A DNA stretch of 13,727 nucleotides. Source: an uncultured Actinomycetes bacterium (GTDB taxonomy: Bacteria > Actinomycetota > Thermoleophilia > Solirubrobacterales > Solirubrobacteraceae). Under the pieces are notes generated by a model that was not told where the DNA came from, ran no database searches, and saw only the letters and a list, made by a program, of their open reading frames with translations. Shown here in pieces: positions 1 through 6,392 of this stretch (position 1 is the stretch's first letter; the number at the start of each line of letters is the position of its first letter). The DNA lies in assembly GCA_937888775.1 (NCBI GenBank), contig CALAQT010000516.1, forward strand, positions 1 through 13,727. The letters are read 5' to 3'. The position numbers and the translations under genes were made by a program.

Positions 1-268
1 GTCATCGCACTCGCGATCCTCTCACTCGCAGACCCCTGCCCACCCCTACCAGGACGCTGACACCACCCACGGTTGCGTCAGTAGGTTCCGATTTGCTCCC
101 TCCAACGAGGCTTCTGACACTGGGCTCCGACCCGACCCGTTTCCAGACCGAGCCGCCAGCCTGCTACCGGGCCTCCTGACAGCTACCCGGACGGGACTCA
201 CACCCGCTGGCGACGATGAGCTTATGTTGGTCTCAGCTACTCAATAGCCCCTCCAACTCTGGGCGCAC
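1..268 (-). mobile_element. 5' end of a putative group II intron (domain I), running out of the window
   Basis: Read on the minus strand from 268 leftwards, the sequence begins GTGCGCCCAGAG, matching the GUGYG 5' boundary of group II introns and close to the start of well-known bacterial examples. About 65-75 nt later comes GGGTGTGAGTCCC (193-205 on plus), followed by GC-rich paired segments with a GGAAAC-type loop (around 130-150), as in domain I of bacterial group II introns. No protein-coding frame on either strand explains the stretch. Domains II-VI and any reverse transcriptase/maturase would lie left of base 1. The insertion is antisense to the decayed gene starting at 316. This rests on pattern memory, not on a covariance model. 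The exact 5' splice point could be 268 or 272 because GTGC is repeated there. Confidence 0.55.
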
Positions 269-315
269 GCACGATCCGGGTTAAACCTACAATTGCCCTG
301 CTCTCTCCTCCATTC

Positions 316-823
316 TTGAAAACGTTCATGATCCAGACCGGCGAGGAAGGCCGCCACCGCGTCAGATTGCCCAACCTCAACTCAGACTCATCCATCGAGC
401 AAGTCGTGGCCGAGACCCAAGCGCACCTCGCACGAGTCCTTGGCACACCCGTGCCACGATGCCCGCTGCACGACCACGCGCTCCTCGGCACCGCGCACGA
501 CGGACAACTCACCTGGGTCTGCCCAACCACGAGTGGCAGTGCGCACTCCGAGACTACGAAGAACAGACATGGCCACAGCTCGACGTCAACAAGCCTCGCG
601 CCGATCCTCGCCCGACGACCGCAGCGACGCGGAACCTTCCCAGCTGTACGGACAATCGCCGTCTCTCACGACGCGGCGGAGCTGATCGCTGACTTCGGAG
701 TGACCGAGATCACCCCAGAACTCCTCCAAAACCCTCGCCGAAGCGGCCGCGCCCCTCCGCGTCACAACGCACCAAGCACCAGCCCACATGATTCGTGTCG
801 ACCCGCCGACAGCTTCCGCCTGA
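316..823 (+). pseudogene. Broken hypothetical Cys/His-rich (zinc-ribbon-like) protein
   Basis: Three reading frames must be joined to read one protein of about 169 residues. The first frame (TTG at 316 or ATG at 328) gives a helical N-terminus and then CPLHDHALLG and LTWVCP. Near 527 one missing base moves the text to a second frame reading NHEWQCALRDYEEQTWP. Near 640 it returns to the first frame (VRTIAVSHDAAELIADFG), and near 722 it shifts again to SKTLAEAAAPLRV, ending at TGA 821-823. The restored centre contains two CPxH motifs about 25 residues apart plus a further Cys, a plausible zinc-binding arrangement. I do not recognise the family. No Shine-Dalgarno sequence is visible. Joining the last third to the first part is inference; it could be a second small gene. 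The decayed HTH gene downstream suggests an old accessory or integrative element. Confidence 0.4.
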
Positions 824-1045
824 ACGCTCCCGCGTTATCCGAACCAACATCCAGCCACTGGCCAACGGACGACGGCATCGCCAGCCGACTCCGGATAACC
901 CGGAAGTCCACATAATGGATCGACCAAGGCCAGCTCCCGCGCTCCACATCGGACGGCGCGTCCGCATCCGGCGCCCTGACTTCGATGCGCTCATCGAGTG
1001 CAGCGCCTTGCGGTTCCAGCACCATCCCTACGCTGGCATCCTTGC
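824..1045 (+). pseudogene. Remnant of an excisionase-type helix-turn-helix (HTH_17/MerR-like) protein
   Basis: One frame reads SRLRITRKST, then a TAA stop (913-915), then WIDQGQLP. Restoring one G at about 939 continues it as ALHIGRRVRIRRPDFDALIE. Together this is the usual order of an excisionase-family winged HTH: recognition helix, 'W-I-D-x-G-x-L-P-A' turn, then the wing 'IGRRVRIRRxDFDALI'. The stop sits where a Tyr codon is expected in the family, so both a nonsense change and a one-base deletion have destroyed it. The N-terminus is unclear. The C-terminus fades out just before the stop codon of the converging alcohol dehydrogenase (1049). Such proteins usually act as DNA-binding or directionality factors of integrative elements; this copy should be inactive. 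Confidence 0.5.
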
Positions 1046-1048
1046 AGG

Positions 1049-2149
1049 TTACATCTCGATCACGATGCGTCCAGCGTCGCCTGTTTGTAGTATGCGAACC
1101 GCCTCATTAATCTCATGTAAGGTCAGACGGTGCGTAACTAGCGAGGCCAAGTCAATCTTTCCTAAGGTCAGCAGATTCGCGAGCCTCGGGAAGTCGAGGG
1201 CCGGTATAGCACCCCCCAGATTGGAGCCCAGGATCGTCTGTTCATACTGAGTAAGCTCCCAATCGGGGAAACATGCATCGACCCCTCGAGCAGCCTGCCC
1301 GACTAGTACCATCGTTCCTCCCCGCGCGGTCACGCCAAATGCCTGGCGTTGTACTTCGGGGTCGCCCAGTGCGTCAAACGCGAAATCGACTCCCCGCGCC
1401 ATTATTGTCCGAACCTGGCTTACGACCTCGCCCTCTTCGGGATCGATTGTGTGGGTAGCACCCAGCCGTTCGGCGAGTTCACGCTTCTTCCTGACGGGAT
1501 CGACCGCGATCACCGGATATGCGGAAACTAACCGTGCTCCTTCGATCGCCGACAGGCCGACCCCACCACACCCAAAGACTGCAACTGAGTCTCCAGGCCG
1601 CACATTGGCCCTCTTTATGACGGACATCACGCCGGTCGTTAGGCCGCATCCGATCAGGCATCCTAGCGATAGGTCCACGTCATCGCCAACGGTTATCGCG
1701 CCCTCGGCGGGTACGACAGCGTAAGTCGCGAACGAGGAAACCGAGCCCAGGTGATAGACACGGTTTCTGCCGGACGCTAGGCGGGAGGTCCCGTCCCGTA
1801 GCGAACCAGCTTCTTCGCATCGGGCCGCGACTTCGCATAGATTGCCGCGGCCAGCCTGGCAAAAACGACAATGTCCGCACGGCGGCGAAAACGTTAGGAT
1901 TACCTTGTCACCGACACGGCGGGGGTCGACGCCGGGACCGGCCTTCTCGATGATGCCGGCTCCCTCATGCCCGAGCACCATGGGAAGCGGTGCTGGCCAG
2001 AGGCCATGCATAAAACTCACGTCACTTCGACATACGCCCGATGCGACGATCCGCACCATCACCTCATTCTCTTTCGGGTCGCTCAGCGTCAGCGATTCGA
2101 CGCTGAGTGTGTCTCCATATTCCCGCAGAACCGCAGCTTCGATCTCCAT
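1049..2149 (-). CDS. Zinc-dependent alcohol dehydrogenase (MDR family)
   Basis: A 366-residue medium-chain dehydrogenase that oxidises an alcohol with NAD in the cytoplasm; the substrate is unknown. The catalytic-zinc ligands are Cys40 (GVCRSD), His61-Glu62 (GHE) and Cys168 (IGCGLTTG). The structural zinc site is complete: Cys91, Cys94, Cys97 and Cys105. The Rossmann motif GCGGVG spans 193-198, and Asp217 ends the second strand, favouring NAD over NADP. Length and insert pattern resemble class III/NDMA-type alcohol dehydrogenases (S-hydroxymethyl-thiol or aryl-alcohol type). The start chosen is ATG at 2149, with AGGAAG at 2162-2167 upstream; a longer frame to 2230 would overlap the SDR gene and adds residues without family support. 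It lies 46 bp downstream of the SDR and is probably co-transcribed with it. No clear terminator follows. Confidence 0.93.
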   Translation of the reverse strand: MEIEAAVLREYGDTLSVESLTLSDPKENEVMVRIVASGVCRSDVSFMHGLWPAPLPMVLGHEGAGIIEKAGPGVDPRRVGDKVILTFSPPCGHCRFCQAGRGNLCEVAARCEEAGSLRDGTSRLASGRNRVYHLGSVSSFATYAVVPAEGAITVGDDVDLSLGCLIGCGLTTGVMSVIKRANVRPGDSVAVFGCGGVGLSAIEGARLVSAYPVIAVDPVRKKRELAERLGATHTIDPEEGEVVSQVRTIMARGVDFAFDALGDPEVQRQAFGVTARGGTMVLVGQAARGVDACFPDWELTQYEQTILGSNLGGAIPALDFPRLANLLTLGKIDLASLVTHRLTLHEINEAVRILQTGDAGRIVIEM

Positions 2150-2195
2150 AATTCTGTCGCTCTTCCTGATCCTTGGTGTGTGAGAGAGAGATACC

Positions 2196-2972
2196 TCAGA
2201 TATGATCCCAGTGCGATAACAGCCCACCATCGATAAGCATCGACGTCCCAGTCATGCGAGCAGACTCGTCCGAGGCCAGGAAAACTGCAGCCTGCGCGAT
2301 CTGCTCGGGAGGAATAATGCCCCCGAGCGGTTGATACGAGGCCGTCCATTTCTCTGCCTGCTCACGGCTCCCGTGCAACTCGAAGAATTCGCCGATCATC
2401 GGGGTATCGGTGGCTGCGGGGCAGATAGCGTTAACCCGGATATTGTGGGCGGCGCATTCCGCCGCGCCAGCCTTGGTCAACATGAGGACAGCACCTTTGC
2501 TAGCAACGTAGGCGGCGCTCCCTTTCTCACCGGTAAAGGAGTTGATCGACCCCATGTTGATGATAGACCCACCGCCGGAAGCGGCGATTGCCGGAATCGC
2601 AAACTTCATCCCTAAGAACGTGGCCTTTACATTGGTGGTCATGGTTTCATCCCAAACCTTGTCCGTAGTCTCAACGAGAGAGGCGGTGAGGAGGATGCCG
2701 GCGTTATTGACCATGATGTCAAGCGCGCCAAACCGACTCGTCGCGGCGTCAATTAGACCCTTGATGTCTTCGGCTCTCCTGACGTCACACGTTTGGGCAA
2801 TGATTCGGCCGGCGCCCTGCCTCACGGTCTCGTTCAGGTTCAGCTCGGTGCGTGCACCCGCGATCACGCGGGCACCCTGCCTTGCGTACTCGATGCAGAT
2901 GGCACGTCCGATGCCCTGCGAGGCACCAGTCACCACCGCCACTTTGCCATCTAGCCGTCCGTCACTGGTCAC
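2196..2972 (-). CDS. Short-chain dehydrogenase/reductase (classical SDR)
   Basis: A complete 258-residue classical SDR, an NAD(P)-dependent oxidoreductase of the FabG-like type. The cofactor motif TGASQGIG lies at 15-22, the structural NNAG at 89-92, and the catalytic tetrad is Asn114, Ser142, Tyr155 and Lys159 (YVASK). It ends in the usual MTGTSMLIDGG. Residues GART at 39-42 follow the second strand, so NADP use is possible. The start is GTG at 2972, with a strong GGAGG at 2982-2986 nine bases upstream. It is the first gene of a two-gene leftward unit with the zinc alcohol dehydrogenase. A candidate promoter and palindrome lie about 100 bp upstream. With the neighbouring hydroxyacid dehydrogenase and enolase-superfamily genes it probably oxidises a polyol or sugar-acid intermediate; the substrate cannot be read from the sequence. 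Confidence 0.94.
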   Translation of the reverse strand: MTSDGRLDGKVAVVTGASQGIGRAICIEYARQGARVIAGARTELNLNETVRQGAGRIIAQTCDVRRAEDIKGLIDAATSRFGALDIMVNNAGILLTASLVETTDKVWDETMTTNVKATFLGMKFAIPAIAASGGGSIINMGSINSFTGEKGSAAYVASKGAVLMLTKAGAAECAAHNIRVNAICPAATDTPMIGEFFELHGSREQAEKWTASYQPLGGIIPPEQIAQAAVFLASDESARMTGTSMLIDGGLLSHWDHI

Positions 2973-3069
2973 AAGACACTTCCTCCATATTGGTTAGGGT
3001 CGCCATGCACGTGGTCCGGGGACCTGGTCCGCCGCGTACTGGGTTGGTGCGTCACTGAGCGCTACGGTA

Positions 3070-3088
3070 ATTCTACAGCAAATTGCTG
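3070..3088 (-). promoter_or_regulatory. Candidate promoter -10 and adjoining palindromic operator for the SDR-ADH unit
   Basis: On the minus strand a TAGAAT box (plus 3070-3075), five of six matches to the bacterial -10 consensus, is directly preceded by the perfect palindrome CAGCAAATTGCTG (3076-3088). A repressor bound there would cover the -10/-35 spacer. No good -35 hexamer is visible. The predicted transcript would have a leader of about 90 nt before the SDR start at 2972. No site of the same sequence was noticed in the GntR-permease region, so the cognate regulator is unknown. Confidence 0.4.
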
Positions 3089-3159
3089 CACAGATACGCT
3101 CCGCGCGTGAGCGGAGGAAGTCCGGAGATGTGGGCTTGGAGGGCCCGCTCATGAAATCT

Positions 3160-3440
3160 TCACCTAGCGGAGCAGACACGGTTGCGCAGGCCTGACACAT
3201 GGTCGATCTTGGTCTCAACGAGGTCGCCGTCATGCAGCCATACGTGCACACTGGGGGGTCAGCCGGCGGTGGTTGAGGTTCCGGTGCCGAGAAAGGTCCA
3301 GCCGATCTCGCCAGGACCGTGGGCATCCAGCCCTGCGTGGCTGGCGGCCGCTTCCACGTCGACCACCTTGGCATTAAGCAATCTGCCGGCCTGCCAGCCT
3401 CCGGCGCGTTCATATGGAGCGAGTGGCACCGCTGCGCTTA
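3160..3440 (-). pseudogene. Remnant resembling a fumarylacetoacetate hydrolase C-terminus
   Basis: Downstream of the enolase-superfamily gene, one minus-strand frame reads GEIGWTFLGTGTSTTAG, an in-frame TGA at 3259-3261, then PPSVHVWLHDGDLVETKID and GLRNRV, ending at TGA 3160-3162. The pattern 'GTGT.AG...PP.WL.DGDVVET.I.G.G.LRNR' is typical of the last 40-50 residues of the FAH superfamily (2-keto acid hydratases, isomerases and hydrolases acting on acylpyruvates or keto-sugar acids). The frame continues upstream through GGWQAGRLLNAKVVD into the end of the enolase-family gene, and the roughly 200-residue N-terminal part of an FAH protein is absent. It looks like a 3' relic with one nonsense change. 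FAH genes often follow enolase-superfamily dehydratases in sugar-acid operons, which supports the call. Family assignment is tentative because only the tail is convincing. Confidence 0.35.
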
Positions 3441-4573
3441 GGTCGCCGGTCGATACTTCAACAGGATCGCCTCATCGGGCTCTACACCCAATCCTGGAGC
3501 AGTGGGAACATCGATCCACCCGTCCTTGGGGGTGAACGGATCGGAAATCAACTCATGCTGCATCGGGCTCTCGATCGGCTGTAACTCCTGACACAGACAA
3601 CGGGTGGTAGAGGCAGACAGGGCGAGCGACGCGGCGGTGTTGATCGCGCTGGACCAAGAATGCGAGTTAAACCAAAGATTGGAGCGCTCAATCATCTCGA
3701 TCACGCGGATCAGGCCCGTAATGCCTTGTGCACGGCCGGGGTCGCCCCCGACCACATCAACGACGCCGTGTCGGACCAACTCCTCGTAGCCTGCCTCATC
3801 CCACTCCCGCTCGCCTGTCGCGACAAGGAGATCACCGCGTGACCGTATTAGACGCAAACCGTAGAGGTCCGTCGGCTCGAGCGGCTCTTCAAGCCACTTT
3901 ACATCCTGCTCCCGAAATGCTGCGGCTCGCCAGCTCGCGCTGTGAAGGTCCCAGTGGCGGCGCTGGAGCCGGTCTACCGCCAGAAGAGCGTCGGTTCCGA
4001 TCGCCCCGCGGATCAAAGCCACGAGTTCAGCGTCCAGCTTCTTGTCGGTTCCGAACGCAGCGCGCTCACCCCCTCCGAGCCCGACCTTGATGGGCCCCCG
4101 TATGGCCCATCGCGCACGATACTGGCATGCCACTCGGCCTCCTCCTCCAGTGGCCGGTCAGCGGTGATAGTGGCGGCGATCGCTGGCAGCCGCGTTCGCT
4201 GCGGTCCGCCAAGTAAGGTCGCAAGCGGCTGGCCAAGCGCCTTTCCCTTGAGGTCCCAGAGGGCAAGGTCGATTGCCGAGATCGCGAAGGCCACGAGCCC
4301 TCCTCGACAGCCGTACCACCAGGTCGCGTTTCGAAGCGTCTGCCAGATGGACAATGTATCGAGGGCGCTGCATCCGACCACGAGGTCCGCCAACCCCTCG
4401 ACGAGTGCGGCCGTGGCTCGTGTCGGAGGACCGAATTGGGTAACCGCTTCTCCCCAACCGACAAGCCCGTCCTCGCTCTCTGCGCGCACGAACAATAGAA
4501 ATCTCATCTGCTCATTGGCGTTGGGTTCCCGGTATGCCACCGGGAACGTGGTCAGATTCACGACCCGGGTCAT
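3438..4573 (-). pseudogene. Mandelate racemase/muconate-lactonizing enzyme-type (enolase superfamily) protein, one frameshift
   Basis: Two frames together give a full-length protein of about 379 residues. The N-terminal capping domain (4573 to about 4095) reads MTRVVNLTTFPVAYREPN, contains GLVGWGEAV and ends in LALWDLKGKALGQPL and ASIVRDG. The (beta/alpha)8 barrel (about 4110-3438) begins IKVGLGGGERAAFGTD and continues through KWLEEPLEP, ATGERE, DPGRAQGIT and NSHSW to TAPGLGVEPDEA. Expected residues are present: metal-ligand Glu in EEP and GE, the His of NSHSW and the Asp of DPGR; the usual VDxN metal motif is altered to VDRL. Members abstract the alpha-proton of a carboxylate, typically dehydrating sugar acids. 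One base appears missing in the C5 run at about 4095-4099. The ATG at 4573 overlaps the upstream gene's TGA (ATGA), fixing the start. It may be a real lesion or a homopolymer error. Confidence 0.85.
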
Positions 4574-5382
4574 GCGATCTCGTCTGGCGTGTCGTGCCAT
4601 TGCACGCGTCGGCCGACTCGAGCGCGGGCCTTCCAGCGAAGCGTCTTGGGAGTACGTTCTATTGCATCGAGGACTTGACCGATCCGCTCGTGTACCGACA
4701 ATCGCTCGCCCTCGCTGAGTCTCACGGAGCCAACATAGTTCGCAAGATGGCGAAGGTTATCCGTCAAGGTCGTGTACAGCCCCCAGTCGGCACCGCACAG
4801 CTCCGCAACCCGGCTCGTGTTGAGAAGCGCTTCGCCGTCGCGCGCGGCCGGAGCGTGATCGAGTAAGATGAGCAGGCAGTCCGATAAGTCCTTGGCGTTG
4901 ATCTGAGCGATCTGCAGCTTGGTGATGATGAGATCCGCGCTCGAAAGTGTCTCGGAATCAACCGTCAGACGTGGGCCGAGATCGATGGTGTGACACATTT
5001 CGAAGATCTCGAGGAACACATCGACACGATGCTCGGGGTCGGCATGGTGGTAGAGAAGCCTGCGATCGCCGTGGGTTGCATTGAACGGTTGCTGTCCCTC
5101 ATAGCCGAGCTCCTCCAGCAAACGGCGCAGATCGCGGGACTGCTTCCGGCGGGCGACGAGGTCGATGTCCCCGTAGTTCCGACCGAGCAGCCTGCGCGCA
5201 GGCTCGCTAGCGCCCAGGTAGATTGCGACGCCACCGATCAAACGCACGTCGAGGTCCCGCGCGCGGGCGGCTTCGAGGATCTCACGTGCTCGACGCACGA
5301 GTGGCGGATCTAGATCAGCGCCCATCGTTGTGGACTCGCCGCTCGTCGCGGGTTCCCAAGAGTGCGACCTCGATGACCCCAC
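4570..5382 (-). CDS. Nucleotidyltransferase-fold protein (AbiEii/minimal NTase-like)
   Basis: A 270-residue soluble protein with a nucleotidyltransferase fold. Visible are LIGGVAIYLG (Gly50-Gly51), GDIDLV with Asp72 and Asp74, and RVDVF with a third acidic residue at Asp121, i.e. the three carboxylates of an active NTase. A helical region with ADLIITKLQIAQINAKDLSD follows, as in AbiEii-like and related uncharacterised NTases. The target (nucleotide, RNA or protein) is unknown. GTG 5382 lies 2 bp after the phosphoesterase stop; ATG 5325 would remove 19 poorly conserved residues and is equally possible, since neither has a strong Shine-Dalgarno. Its TGA overlaps the ATG of the enolase-family gene. 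Being between a phosphoesterase and a catabolic enzyme is unusual for this family, which is better known from toxin-antitoxin systems; no antitoxin-like partner is adjacent. Confidence 0.8.
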   Translation of the reverse strand: MGSSRSHSWEPATSGESTTMGADLDPPLVRRAREILEAARARDLDVRLIGGVAIYLGASEPARRLLGRNYGDIDLVARRKQSRDLRRLLEELGYEGQQPFNATHGDRRLLYHHADPEHRVDVFLEIFEMCHTIDLGPRLTVDSETLSSADLIITKLQIAQINAKDLSDCLLILLDHAPAARDGEALLNTSRVAELCGADWGLYTTLTDNLRHLANYVGSVRLSEGERLSVHERIGQVLDAIERTPKTLRWKARARVGRRVQWHDTPDEIA

Positions 5383-5384
5383 GA

Positions 5385-6374
5385 CTATCCCACAACGAAC
5401 TGGTACGTGGTGACTTCACGGTGATCCAGGGTGACGAGCGCTCCGCACAGTACCCCCTCGGTGTATTCGGACCCTGGGTTCAGGCAGAGAGTTCGTCCGA
5501 TGCTCTGGGCGCCGCGAGAGTCGTGAACGTGGCCGTGCAACCCGAGCAAGGGCTGGCAGTCGCGAATGAAATCGCCGACTGCTGTCGAGCCTACCGAGGT
5601 AAGCCTCGGCTGTCCAGCCGTCGTCTTAAGGTTGAACTCCGAATCGATCTCGGGAGCCTGGTCAAGCTCGGTTCCATACGGGGGGGCATGGAGCACAGCG
5701 ATCAGCGATTCCGGGTGGGAGGCGCCGGCCGCCATCTCGCGTATACGGTGCGCAAGTTCGTCCTCTTCCAGTTCTCTCGGCGTCTTCCAGGGGGTTGGAT
5801 TGGAGAAGCCTGTGGTGATCATCTCGAATGGCTCCTCCAGCTCAACACGGCGTCCTTCGACGAATTCCACAGTGGCTGAAGCCTCGATCGGCGCGTCAAT
5901 CTCGACAAAATCGTCGTTGCCGGGCGTGACGAAGCAACGGACCTCTCGCCCGATTAGCCGCTGATCTGCGATGTCCATCCACCGTTGGATGCTCTCCACC
6001 ACGGTGGCGACAAACCTCTGGTCGCGTACCGTCTCGTCGTGCAGGGCCAGTAGCTCTTCCCGCGTTCCGTGGATCGGGTACGCGCCGTTGTCTCGGATGC
6101 GCTGCTCGAGCTCGGCGCGCTCGCCAGTCGACATATCCGCGTACTCGCGCCCGTTGTACTGCGCGCGCCACCCTGTCCTGGTTTGCTCGATCGGCACCAT
6201 TGTCTTGCCGGTGATGTCGCCTCCGAGAATCAGGTAACGCACGTCATAAAAGTCAGCCGCGTTCAGAAGCTTACGCCAACAGCGCTCCGAGCCGTGAATG
6301 TCCGTCACAAAGAACAGGCGTGTGGCCTTCGGGGTCTGTTGGACGCGCCTCCGCATCCCTCCGAACCTGGGCAT
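5385..6374 (-). CDS. Calcineurin-like metallophosphoesterase
   Basis: A 329-residue dinuclear-metal phosphoesterase. The motifs are in order: TDIHG (Asp25, His27), GGDITGK (Asp53), GNDD (Asn153), HAPP (His229) and GHVH (281-284), then NPGSEYTEG near the C-terminus. All metal ligands are present, so it should be active. No signal peptide or membrane segment is visible, indicating a cytoplasmic enzyme. About 95 residues separate the Asp53 and Asn153 motifs, more than the 30 or so common in small family members; this charged, mostly helical insert may form a lid or substrate-specific subdomain. ATG 6374 begins 18 bp after the permease stop, with AAGGA upstream. It is probably co-transcribed with the permease and overlaps closely with the NTase-fold gene downstream. 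The substrate is unknown. Confidence 0.93.
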   Translation of the reverse strand: MPRFGGMRRRVQQTPKATRLFFVTDIHGSERCWRKLLNAADFYDVRYLILGGDITGKTMVPIEQTRTGWRAQYNGREYADMSTGERAELEQRIRDNGAYPIHGTREELLALHDETVRDQRFVATVVESIQRWMDIADQRLIGREVRCFVTPGNDDFVEIDAPIEASATVEFVEGRRVELEEPFEMITTGFSNPTPWKTPRELEEDELAHRIREMAAGASHPESLIAVLHAPPYGTELDQAPEIDSEFNLKTTAGQPRLTSVGSTAVGDFIRDCQPLLGLHGHVHDSRGAQSIGRTLCLNPGSEYTEGVLCGALVTLDHREVTTYQFVVG

Positions 6375-6392
6375 ACCCGCTGATCCTTAGGC

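Noticed and set aside
1..60. End of a membrane protein (VIALAILSLADP...) on the plus strand
   Set aside because: Only 19 codons, and the strand-opposite group II intron reading explains the whole stretch to 268 better.
316..915. A single 199-codon plus-strand gene
   Set aside because: Only the first 70 residues and a short middle stretch look protein-like in this frame; the conserved-looking text moves to the other two frames.
2994..3413. A 139-codon minus-strand gene
   Set aside because: Low-complexity Pro/Arg/Cys composition; a different frame of the same strand carries the FAH-like text.
3942..4718. A 258-codon plus-strand gene
   Set aside because: Lies antisense to the enolase-family and NTase-fold genes, which have family motifs and coupled starts.
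4570..5382. Type IV toxin-antitoxin (AbiEii toxin) module
   Set aside because: The fold fits, but no AbiEi-like antitoxin lies next to it, and the gene is tightly built into the catabolic operon.
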